Part shown: positions 19,887 through 26,725 of the stretch, one piece after another
How the letters are laid out: each line of letters starts with the position of its first letter
How positions within the stretch are numbered: the stretch's first letter is position 1
Assembly: GCA_965203375.1 (NCBI GenBank)
Contig: OZ241886.1
Span: forward strand, 744,001 to 808,000
Origin: CATQHS01 sp965203375
GTDB lineage: Bacteria; Actinomycetota; Acidimicrobiia; Acidimicrobiales; Aldehydirespiratoraceae
Direction: 5' to 3'
Length of the DNA stretch: 64,000 nt
Translations under genes and position numbers: made by a program
The notes under the pieces: generated by a model
What the model saw: only the letters and a program-made list of their open reading frames with translations
What the model was told of the DNA's origin: nothing
Databases searched by the model: none

Positions 19887-20273
19887 TTAGGCGCTGTGCA
19901 CTTGCACTTCCAGAGCGTGCGTGGCTAAGGCTCGCATGTCCTTGAAATCACTAGTAAGCACCACTCCGCCCGGCTCGGCCAAGGCGACGACGGTGGCGTC
20001 GACCGCTGAGCCTCGGCCAGCCTGGGCTCGCAAGGTTCCGGCTCTACGAGCAAGACGTTCGGGCAAGTCCTCGAGGATGATGCAAGTCTTGAGGAATCGG
20101 TTGACGGTTGTGTCTGTGCGCTGGCGTCCTGACAAGGATTCCACGAGAACTATCGAAGGAACGACCGGTGGCCAGATCCCCTCGTCCTTGAGGGCGGCGA
20201 GAGCAGAGGCAGTCTTCTGGACAGGGATGGCCAAACGGCTGACGGCCCCCGAGTCAAGGACTAGCCGCTTCAT
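19887..20273 (-). CDS. vapC: PIN-domain toxin, VapC family
   Basis: 128-residue PIN-domain ribonuclease, predicted to cleave tRNA or rRNA as toxins of this family do. Acidic active-site residues are in VLDSGAV (D7), VLVESLS, SAVDATVVALA and LTSDFKDM. The ATG overlaps the antitoxin stop (ATGA, 20270-20273), the usual VapBC arrangement. Confidence 0.88.
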   Translation of the reverse strand: MKRLVLDSGAVSRLAIPVQKTASALAALKDEGIWPPVVPSIVLVESLSGRQRTDTTVNRFLKTCIILEDLPERLARRAGTLRAQAGRGSAVDATVVALAEPGGVVLTSDFKDMRALATHALEVQVHSA

Positions 20274-20521
20274 CCATCCGCGCTCGCGGGCTCGTCGCCG
20301 CGGATGCGGCGCACGAGAGCATCAGCCCAGGCCTGTGACTCGGCCGAAGGCTCGCCGTCTGCTTCGATGATCTCGGAGATGTAGAGGTCGGTCTCTTCCA
20401 GCAGCGCCTGTCGGTGCATCTCGGCTCGAACGGCCTCCTGCAGCAGCTTGGAGGCGGGCAACCGCTGCTTCTTCACGATCTGGTACAGATCATCAGGAAG
20501 ATACACTTGCATCCGTGGCAT
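20270..20521 (-). CDS. vapB: Ribbon-helix-helix antitoxin, VapB type
   Basis: 83-residue antitoxin. The N-terminal ribbon-helix-helix (MPRMQVYLPDDLYQIVKKQR) binds DNA in this family, and the acidic C-terminus (TDLYISEIIEADGEPSAES) would cover the toxin. ATG at 20521, upstream of and overlapping vapC. A frameshifted paralogue lies at 19225-19501. Confidence 0.85.
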   Translation of the reverse strand: MPRMQVYLPDDLYQIVKKQRLPASKLLQEAVRAEMHRQALLEETDLYISEIIEADGEPSAESQAWADALVRRIRGDEPASADG

Positions 20522-20665
20522 ACAATCACGATATACACGCAGCCGCCGTTTGTCAACCCCATCCGGGCGGGCTGGGAGTCTGGTGGCTCGCTGACCGGGA
20601 GGCGGTCCGGGGATCGGCTGCCCGGTGGTAGTTTGCGGGTGGGGTCTGGCCGATGGGGGAGTTGA

Positions 20666-21907
20666 GTGGGCTCGCCGCTTGTTAGTCCGATACCGCTGGC
20701 GGAGTTTGAGGTGTCGGCGGCTGGGGTGGACCGGGCGGTGACGCTGCCGCCGGGGGCTTACACCCGGGCCGACTTCCATGAGTTCGAGCTGGCCGCGGTG
20801 TTCGAGCGGAGCTGGCTGTGCGTGGGCCGGGCCGACGAGGTCCCCGAGCCCGGTGACTACTTCACCGCCACCCTGCCCGGCGGCGAGAGGGTGATCGTGG
20901 TCCGGGACCGCGGCGGCGGCATCAACGTCATGTCGTCGGTGTGCCAGCACCGGGGCATGTGCGTCACCACCCCGGCCAAGCAGGCCCGAGGGTCGTGGCT
21001 TGACGATCCCGGCGAGCAGCGGGGGAGCGTGCGCACCTTCCGCTGCCCCTACCACTGGTGGACCTACGGCCTTGACGGCCGCCTGCTCGGCGCCCCCGAC
21101 ATGGACCACCGCCCCGGCTTCGACAAGGGCGACATCCGCCTGCCCGCCCTGGCCTCGGAGACCTGGAACGGCTTCGTCTTCGCCAACTTCGACCCCGATG
21201 CCGAGCCGCTGGCCCCCCGGCTGGCCAAGGCAACCGAGCTGCTGGCCAACTACCGCCTCGACGAGATGGTCTCCACGCCCCGAGACATCCTGGCCGATCT
21301 GCCGTTCAACTGGAAGATCATGGTGGAGAACTTCATGGAGGGCTACCACAACGACCGCCTCCACCAAGACCTCTACGACCTCGACCGGGGCGACGACCCC
21401 GAGACGGAGAACCTGACCGCCGGCCACATGAGCTTCGAATACGAGCCCGGCTCGGGGGTGATCGCCGGCTGGGGGCGCACCGCCTGCCGGGACCGGGGCC
21501 TCAACCCCACCCAGCGGGGCCTGTTCCCGCCCATCGCCACCCTCACCGACGAGGAGCGCTGGCACATGTGCTACGTGTGCGTCCCGCCCTCGTTGCTGCT
21601 GGGAGTGAGCACCGACTCGGCCTTCTGGTTCGTGGTCACCCCCACCGGCCCCGAGACCCTCACCCTGTCCATGTCGTTCGTCTTCCCCCGTCCCACCGCC
21701 GAGATGAAGCTGTTCGACCAGCTCTTCCGCCAGCACGCCGATGGGGTGAACCTGTTCAACGACGAGGACATGCCCGCCAACATCGCCACTCAGCGGGGCC
21801 TGCGGTCCCGGTACGCCCCCAGGGGGCCGCTGGCCCGGGGCGACCTGTTCCTGGCCCAGTTCAACACCTGGCTGCTGGAGCGGTACCGGGCCGCCGAGGC
21901 CCGCTGA
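20666..21907 (+). CDS. Rieske non-heme iron oxygenase, large (alpha) subunit
   Basis: Ring-hydroxylating or demethylating oxygenase. The Rieske [2Fe-2S] ligands are C-x-H in VCQHRGM and C-x2-H in CPYHWWTYG, separated by a longer loop than usual (about 32 residues with an acidic insert). The mononuclear iron motif is MVENFMEGYHNDRLHQDLYD (about residues 220-240), with a later NDED acidic ligand candidate. GTG start; 413 residues. No ferredoxin or reductase partner is adjacent. A RidA fusion follows downstream. Substrate unknown. Confidence 0.93.
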   Translation: MGSPLVSPIPLAEFEVSAAGVDRAVTLPPGAYTRADFHEFELAAVFERSWLCVGRADEVPEPGDYFTATLPGGERVIVVRDRGGGINVMSSVCQHRGMCVTTPAKQARGSWLDDPGEQRGSVRTFRCPYHWWTYGLDGRLLGAPDMDHRPGFDKGDIRLPALASETWNGFVFANFDPDAEPLAPRLAKATELLANYRLDEMVSTPRDILADLPFNWKIMVENFMEGYHNDRLHQDLYDLDRGDDPETENLTAGHMSFEYEPGSGVIAGWGRTACRDRGLNPTQRGLFPPIATLTDEERWHMCYVCVPPSLLLGVSTDSAFWFVVTPTGPETLTLSMSFVFPRPTAEMKLFDQLFRQHADGVNLFNDEDMPANIATQRGLRSRYAPRGPLARGDLFLAQFNTWLLERYRAAEAR

Positions 21908-21910
21908 CCG

Positions 21911-21952
21911 ATGGAGCCGACGGGGCGGCGCCGGGCCGCCGAGGCCCGCTGA
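21911..21952 (+). other. Mini-ORF repeating the oxygenase C-terminus
   Basis: ATG at 21911 reads MEPTGRRRAAEAR, ending exactly like the oxygenase C-terminus (YRAAEAR). The 21-base gene end CGGGCCGCCGAGGCCCGCTGA is duplicated 46 bp downstream. It is followed by a 42-bp leader with a GAGGAGGCGG ribosome site for the RidA fusion. Confidence 0.5.
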
Positions 21953-21994
21953 CTGGCGAGGACCCGACAACCGAAACCCGAGGAGGCGGCTGAA

Positions 21995-22585
21995 ATGGAC
22001 AAGAAGCGGATCATGCCCGAGGGCTTCTGGGACTGGCCGCTGCCGACCACGTTCTCGCAGGGCTGGCGAGTGGGCAACCTGGTGTTCGTCGGCGGCCAGG
22101 TCTCCCAGACCCCAGACGGGCGGCCCCTGCACCCCTACGACATCGAGGCCCAGATCGGGGTGGTGTTCGACAACATCGCCACCGTGCTGGCCGAGGCGGG
22201 CTGCGGCCTGGCCGACATCGTGAAGCTCAACACCTACTGGGTTCACGACGGCGACGACCACGACGAGTTCTACAAGCACATGACCGAGATCCGCCACCGG
22301 TACCTGCCCGACCCGGGCCCAGCGGCCACCGCGGTCCGGGTGGCCGGACTCGCGGTCGAGGGCCTGCTAATCGAGATAGAGGCCATCGCCGTAATCCCCG
22401 ACCCGGCGACTGACCCGCCGTCCGACTCTCCGGTCGCCGCCCGGCGTGTACTGGCCGACCGGACAGAGTTCGTCCTTGATGCCGATGCCCAGAAAGCCTG
22501 GGAGGCGATCAACCGCCGGCCGGCCCGGGATCTGCCGGGTCTCCGCAAGTTCATGCAGAGGCCGTCGCCTTTCGTCGACGAGTGA
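21995..22585 (+). CDS. RidA-domain protein fused to a TacA (DUF1778) antitoxin C-terminus
   Basis: Residues about 1-128 form a RidA/YjgF enamine-imine deaminase domain (GWRVGNLVFVGGQVSQTPDG; VKLNTYWVHDGDDHDEF; AVRVAGLAVEGLLIEIEAIAV). Normal RidA proteins end there. Here residues about 143-196 continue as a DUF1778 antitoxin tail: ARRVLADRTEFVLDADAQK, then RPARDLPGLRKFM and PSPFVDE. The ribbon-helix-helix DNA-binding half of the antitoxin is missing and is replaced by RidA. The next gene is a TacT-like acetyltransferase starting with a GTGA overlap, exactly as in tacAT operons. The fusion probably neutralises that toxin through its tail; loss of autoregulation and any new role of RidA are inference. 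Confidence 0.85.
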   Translation: MDKKRIMPEGFWDWPLPTTFSQGWRVGNLVFVGGQVSQTPDGRPLHPYDIEAQIGVVFDNIATVLAEAGCGLADIVKLNTYWVHDGDDHDEFYKHMTEIRHRYLPDPGPAATAVRVAGLAVEGLLIEIEAIAVIPDPATDPPSDSPVAARRVLADRTEFVLDADAQKAWEAINRRPARDLPGLRKFMQRPSPFVDE

Positions 22586-23112
22586 GCCGTCGTTACTCTC
22601 GGCCGAGACTTCTCGCCGGAGACGATGAGTTCGAGTTCTTCGAATGTCGGTCAGCAGAGCAGACCGAGTGGCTGAGGCGTCATGCCCGCCAAGCCAGCGC
22701 GGCCGGCACTGTCCGGGTTCTGGTCGTAACCGAGCCCGGCAGTTCGATTGTCGTGGCCTACTACGCCTGGTGCATGGCCAGCATTCGCATAGAGGACGCC
22801 CCGCCCCGAATGCGCAAGGGCGTCGGGCGCTATCCGCAACCGTTTGCCCTGCTCGCTCGTCTGGGAGTTGGCCTCGAGCACGAGGGCCAAGGGCTCGGTG
22901 CCGGACTCCTTCAAGACGTGATCGCCCGCACCGCCGAATTCGGCGCGGGAATCGGATGCCGAGGCTTGGTGGTCAACGCCGAAACACTCCGAGCGCGTGA
23001 CTTCTACCTTCATGTGATACCCGAATTCGAATCCTCGCCGACTGATGAAATGCAGCTTGTGCTGTCGATGAAGGACATACGCAAAACACTCGGTGCCGGC
23101 CACCGCAGCTAG
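22582..23112 (+). CDS. TacT-like GNAT acetyltransferase toxin
   Basis: 176-residue GNAT-family protein matching type II TA toxins of the TacT/AtaT group, which acetylate charged aminoacyl-tRNA. The family pattern is visible: EQTEWLRRHARQASAAGTVR, VVAYYAWCMASI, LARLGVGLEHEGQGLGAGLL (acetyl-CoA loop, about residues 91-112) and ARDFYLHV with the conserved Tyr. GTG start overlaps the stop of the RidA-antitoxin fusion, implying coupled synthesis. Confidence 0.88.
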   Translation: MSRRYSRPRLLAGDDEFEFFECRSAEQTEWLRRHARQASAAGTVRVLVVTEPGSSIVVAYYAWCMASIRIEDAPPRMRKGVGRYPQPFALLARLGVGLEHEGQGLGAGLLQDVIARTAEFGAGIGCRGLVVNAETLRARDFYLHVIPEFESSPTDEMQLVLSMKDIRKTLGAGHRS

Positions 23113-23217
23113 GAAGCCTGTTCCCACCGTTGCTGCCGGGGGTACCCTCGACTCGCACGCTGCGATGAGGCACGAGGCCGGATAGCCCGGCCGGCCTCGC
23201 GAAGGGAGACAACGACC

Positions 23218-23523
23218 ATGGGCAAGGTTTCGGTGCTGGGCACGCTGAAGTGCCAGGACGGCAAGGCCGACGAGATGGAGGCCGTTCTGGGGGCCATGGT
23301 CGAGGCGGCCCGGGGCGAGCCCGGGGTGGAGATCTACTCGTATCACCGCGGCGAGGAGAACACCTTCTGGTTCTTCGCCCTGATGGCCGACCAAGAGGCC
23401 ATGCAGAACCACGGCCAAAGCGGGGCGATGCAGGCGGCCATGAAGGACTTCATGCCGCTCATGGCCGAACCGCCCCAGATGCAGGTCACCACCCCCATCG
23501 CCGCCGTCGGCCTCGACCTCTGA
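23218..23523 (+). CDS. Antibiotic biosynthesis monooxygenase (ABM) domain protein
   Basis: 101-residue dimeric alpha-beta-barrel protein: GKVSVLGTLKCQDGKADEME and EPGVEIYSYHRGEENTFWFF are typical of the ABM/YgiN group, small quinol or polyketide oxygenases or degradation factors. Well-placed ribosome site GAAGGGAGA. Stand-alone; a tandem repeat follows its stop. Confidence 0.85.
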   Translation: MGKVSVLGTLKCQDGKADEMEAVLGAMVEAARGEPGVEIYSYHRGEENTFWFFALMADQEAMQNHGQSGAMQAAMKDFMPLMAEPPQMQVTTPIAAVGLDL

Positions 23524-23540
23524 CCCGCAGTTCGGGCCGG

Positions 23541-23640
23541 GCCGCCGACCAGAACGCCACACGGAGTCCGGCCAGCCGCCGACCGGAACGCCAACACACG
23601 GAGTCGGGCCAGCCGCCGACCAGAACGCCGACACACGGAC
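23541..23640 (+). repeat. Tandem repeat (3 copies, 34-37 bp) between convergent genes
   Basis: Copies beginning GCCGCCGACC start at 23541, 23575 and 23612, each followed by (A/G)GAACGCC and an ACACGGA box. They fill the gap between the ABM gene and the convergent AbiEii-like gene. Low-copy direct repeat without unique spacers. Confidence 0.7.
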
Positions 23641-23645
23641 TTCGG

Positions 23646-24335
23646 CTAGAGGAGCTGCTCTCTCATCTGGACGGCCCAGCGCATCACTTCGGGGCGGCGG
23701 CTCGACAGGTGGGCGACCGCTCCGGGGACCATGGCGTCGAAGGCGGGGTCGGGGCGCAGGGCGGGGGGCCGGGTGACCGTGTCGGCGATCTGGTGCGTCT
23801 CGGTCCAGGCCACCGACGTGCCGTACCGCTCGGCGTGGAACACGAGCCCGTCTTCGATCCGGCAGGCGCCGGACCGGTCCATCTCGGCAATGTCGATGTA
23901 GTCCCTCGCCTCGGACCGGTGGAGCACTGCGTCCAGTTTCATGGCCATCAGGTCCGGCACCGATCCCACCCTCAGGCCGTCCACCGTCAGGCCCTCGGCC
24001 ACCACCCGCATATCGCCCCGGCGGACAACCCGACGCAGGTCCCTGAACACCTGGACCTGCACCCCGTCCAACCCGACGGTCACCATGTTCTCCCGCACGT
24101 CAGTGCGGTAGGCCGCCACATCGGCCGCGGCCAGCAGCCGGGCCGCCACCCGGTCGTGGTCGAAGGGCTCCAGCGTCACCACGTCCAAGTCGTCGCTGCG
24201 GCGATGCCTGAGGACCATGGCCACGCCCGTTCCCCCCATGAGGGCGCAGTCGAGGTCGGACACCGCTCCGGCCACCTTCGGCCACGCCGCCCTCACCCGG
24301 GCGGACAGCACGTCGGCCCAGTCGTCGATGCTCAC
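23646..24335 (-). CDS. AbiEii-type nucleotidyltransferase (putative type IV TA toxin)
   Basis: 229-residue nucleotidyltransferase with the AbiEii/MenT-type core: LMGGTGVAMVLRHRRSDDLDVVTLEPFD holds the GG...DLD metal-binding motif (about residues 33-60), and KLDAVLHRSEARDYIDIAEM the helical landmark. Toxins of this family transfer nucleotides to tRNA acceptor ends or other targets. GTG start overlapping the stop of a 23-residue mini-ORF (GTGA, 24332-24335), the last of an eleven-member chain leading from the winged-helix gene. Its partner is therefore probably 24720-25478. Confidence 0.85.
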   Translation of the reverse strand: MSIDDWADVLSARVRAAWPKVAGAVSDLDCALMGGTGVAMVLRHRRSDDLDVVTLEPFDHDRVAARLLAAADVAAYRTDVRENMVTVGLDGVQVQVFRDLRRVVRRGDMRVVAEGLTVDGLRVGSVPDLMAMKLDAVLHRSEARDYIDIAEMDRSGACRIEDGLVFHAERYGTSVAWTETHQIADTVTRPPALRPDPAFDAMVPGAVAHLSSRRPEVMRWAVQMREQLL

Positions 24336-24723
24336 GCCGAGTCCTCGGGGTTCGCCGTCGGCGCGGGCCGTGTCCGGACCGTTGGCTCGCCGCCGCCGGT
24401 CATGTCTGGTTCGCCGCCCCGCCGCCGCCGGTCATGTCTGGTTCGCCGCCCCGCCGCCGCCGGTCATGTCTGGTTCGCCGCCCCGCCGCCGCCGGTCATG
24501 TCTGGTTCGCCGCCCCGCCGCCGCCGGTCATGTCTGGTTCGCCGCCCCGCCGCCGCCGGTCATGTCTGGTTCGCCGCCCCGCCGCCGCCGGTCATGTCTG
24601 GTTCGCCGCCCCGCCGCCGCCGGTCATGTCTGGTTCGCCGCCCCGCCGCCGCCGGTCATGTCTGGTTCGCCGCCCCGCCGCCGCCGGTCATGTCTGGTTC
24701 GCCGCCCCGCCGCCGCCGGTCAT
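24332..24723 (-). repeat. Array of 32-bp repeats forming a chain of overlapping mini-ORFs
   Basis: The core GGTCATGTCTGGTTCGCC (plus strand) occurs 11 times at exact 32-bp spacing (24398 to 24718). Read on the minus strand, each repeat is a 36-bp ORF encoding MTGGGGAANQT whose TGA overlaps the next ATG (ATGA); 36 minus 4 gives the 32-bp period. The first ATG (24723) overlaps the stop of the winged-helix gene, whose C-terminus (GGAANQT) is the same sequence. The eleventh ATG (24403) starts a 23-residue ORF whose stop overlaps the GTG of the AbiEii-like gene. The result is ten identical coupled mini-ORFs plus one longer one between two co-directional genes. No unique spacers, so not CRISPR. Confidence 0.9.
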
Positions 24724-25478
24724 GTCTGGTTCGCCGCCCCGCCGTTAGCGCTGGCCTCTGTCCGGCATTGCAGTTCGCGGCGGATCAGGGTTGGGATCTC
24801 TGAGTCGGGGTCGGGGTATAGGTTGAGGCATTCGGCGAGCTGCTCGTCGGTGAACCTCGATAGCACCCAGCCCTGCGCGGCGGGGTCGAAGCTCCCGAGC
24901 AGTCGGCCGCCGACCATGAGGAAGTCGCGGGGCAGGCGGGCCTCGGCCGGATCGGTCCCGGACCAGAAGAGGCGCCAGAACTGCGGCGGCACCGACCGGC
25001 ACTCGCCGACGGGATGGCGGGCGGGCGCGGGCAGGGGCAGGTAGGGCAACAGCCCGGCGGTGGCCGCCCCGCCCCCGAGCCTCCACAGCACCACCCGCCG
25101 ATGGCCCCGGCGCCAGGGGACGACGACCCGGCTCGACACGGCATAGCCACGGGCCTCGGCGGCGCGCAGACCCCGCCGGGCCGACGAGGCGCTGATCTCA
25201 AGCCGGCGGGCCAGCGCGCCGGCCGCGGCCCCGGCCGGCCACAGCCTCAGCAGCGACAGCACCGCCCGCTCGCTGCGGGCCATCCCCAGGGTCGGGTCTC
25301 CGGCGGCGGCCACAGCGGCGGGCAACTCGTCGGCCGGAACCGGCGGGATGAACACCACATCGCCCCGGCGGGCCAGCCACGACCAGTCCGCCGCGCCGCC
25401 GGCCTTCGTGCCGGCAGCGCCGTCGTGGCCGGTGCTTCTGGCCCTGTTGCCGCCGGGCCGGACTTCGGTCTGTGTCAT
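24720..25478 (-). CDS. Winged-helix protein, putative partner of the AbiEii-like gene
   Basis: 252-residue protein. The middle (ERAVLSLLRLWPAGAAAGAL then ISASSARRGLRAAEARGYAV) reads as a winged-helix DNA-binding domain with a wing containing RRGHRRVVLWRL. The C-terminal half (SVPPQFWRLFWSGTDPAEA; LLGSFDPAAQGWVLSRF) has no family I recognise but resembles regulators paired with nucleotidyltransferases. Its last residues GGAANQT come from the repeat array that follows. The ATG at 25478 gives MTQTEVRP. Role as antitoxin or autorepressor is inferred from position and the coupled chain. Confidence 0.6.
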   Translation of the reverse strand: MTQTEVRPGGNRARSTGHDGAAGTKAGGAADWSWLARRGDVVFIPPVPADELPAAVAAAGDPTLGMARSERAVLSLLRLWPAGAAAGALARRLEISASSARRGLRAAEARGYAVSSRVVVPWRRGHRRVVLWRLGGGAATAGLLPYLPLPAPARHPVGECRSVPPQFWRLFWSGTDPAEARLPRDFLMVGGRLLGSFDPAAQGWVLSRFTDEQLAECLNLYPDPDSEIPTLIRRELQCRTEASANGGAANQT

Positions 25479-25641
25479 CGGCACCCGGCCGGGACGCGGG
25501 CAGGGCGGCTCCCCATGCGCGGACAAGGTAGCCGAGCGCTCTGACGCCCTGGCCTGGCACCCCGGCCCCGCCCCGGCCCGGTGCCCGGCCCCGTCCCGGC
25601 CCGGTGCCCGGCCCCGCCTCGGGTTGGATACGGTGGCGGCT

Positions 25642-26679
25642 GTGAAGGTGGACGCCGTGCTGGGCGGAGCCCTGGCCGACGCGGGCCGGACTGCGGCCGG
25701 TATGGAGGCGGCCGGCTTCTCGGGGGCGTGGACAGCCGAGGCGGCGCACGACCCGTTCCTGCCGCTGGCCCTGGCCGCGGACTCCACCGAAGAGATCGAG
25801 CTGGGCACGTCCATCGCGGTGGCCTTCGCCCGCAACCCGATGCTGCTGGCCAACCTCGGCTGGGACCTCCAGGCCCTGTCGCAGGGCCGCTTCGTGCTCG
25901 GCCTGGGCAGCCAGATCAGGCCCCACATCACCAAGCGGTTCTCCATGGAATGGAGCCACCCGGCGGCCCGGATGCGCGAGATGGTCCAGGCCATCCGGGC
26001 CATCTGGGACGCCTGGCAGACCGGCGAGCCCCTGCGGTTCCGGGGCCGCTTCTACCGGCACACGCTGATGACCCCGTTCTTCACCCCCGACGCCGCCGAC
26101 CTGGCCGAAACCGGGCCGCCCCGGATCTTCCTGGCCGGGGTGGGCGGGCTGATGACCGAGGTGGCCGGCGAGGTCTGCGACGGGTTCCTCTGCCACCCGT
26201 TCACCACCGAGCGGTATCTGCGCGAGGTCACCCTCCCGGCCCTGCAGCGGGGCCGGGCCAGGGCGGGCGGCGGTGCCAAAGCTGGTGCCTCGCTGGAGGG
26301 CTTCGAAATCGCCGGTCCGTCGTTCGTGGTCACCGGCGCCACCGAGGAGGAGGCGGAGCGGGCCAAGACGGGCACCCGCCGCCAGATCGCCTTCTACGGC
26401 TCCACCCCCGCCTACCGTCCCGTTCTGGAGCTACACGGCTGGGGCGGCCTCCAAGACGACCTCAACGCCCTGTCCAAGCAGGGCCGGTGGGACGAGATGG
26501 GCACTCTGATCGACGACGAGATACTCGAGGCCTTCGCCGTGGTCGCCCCGCCCTCGGAGATCGCTCCCGAGCTGGGCCGCCGCTACGGCGACGTGATCAG
26601 CCGCATCAGCTTCTACGCCCCCTACCACCGCGACCCCGACCTCTGGGGGGCGGTGATGGAGGACCTCAAAGCGCTCTGA
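25642..26679 (+). CDS. LLM-class F420-dependent oxidoreductase
   Basis: Luciferase-like monooxygenase fold enzyme of the F420-using actinobacterial group (cf. the TIGR03617-type subfamily): VKVDAVLGGALADAGRTAAG, AEAAHDPFLPLALAADSTEEIELGT in two successive pieces, and FVLGLGSQIRPHITKRFSM. 345 residues from GTG 25642; GTG 25633 is an alternative. Likely oxidises or reduces small organic substrates with deazaflavin. Convergent with the LRR genes. Confidence 0.88.
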   Translation: MKVDAVLGGALADAGRTAAGMEAAGFSGAWTAEAAHDPFLPLALAADSTEEIELGTSIAVAFARNPMLLANLGWDLQALSQGRFVLGLGSQIRPHITKRFSMEWSHPAARMREMVQAIRAIWDAWQTGEPLRFRGRFYRHTLMTPFFTPDAADLAETGPPRIFLAGVGGLMTEVAGEVCDGFLCHPFTTERYLREVTLPALQRGRARAGGGAKAGASLEGFEIAGPSFVVTGATEEEAERAKTGTRRQIAFYGSTPAYRPVLELHGWGGLQDDLNALSKQGRWDEMGTLIDDEILEAFAVVAPPSEIAPELGRRYGDVISRISFYAPYHRDPDLWGAVMEDLKAL

Positions 26680-26725
26680 ATCCGCCCGTGGCCGCCCGAC
26701 TCGCCAACCCCCCGGCCCCGGCCTC

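Noticed and set aside
19394..19945. Plus-strand ORFs between 19.4 and 20.4 kb
   Set aside because: Minus-strand frames here match ribbon-helix-helix, DUF1778 and PIN families; the plus-strand ORFs have no recognisable features.
15123..20270. Integrated mobile element with att sites at tRNA-Leu
   Set aside because: No integrase and no repeat of the tRNA 3' end were found by eye, so only a genomic-island suspicion remains.
24388..24746. Possible CRISPR array (32-bp repeat units)
   Set aside because: Copies abut directly with no unique spacers, no leader or cas genes are near, and the unit is explained as overlapping mini-ORFs.
23250..24803. Long plus-strand ORF with repeated HVWFAAPPPPVM-type peptide
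   Set aside because: It is the antisense reading of the AbiEii-type gene and the 32-bp array; the long peptide period results from three 32-bp units per 32 codons.
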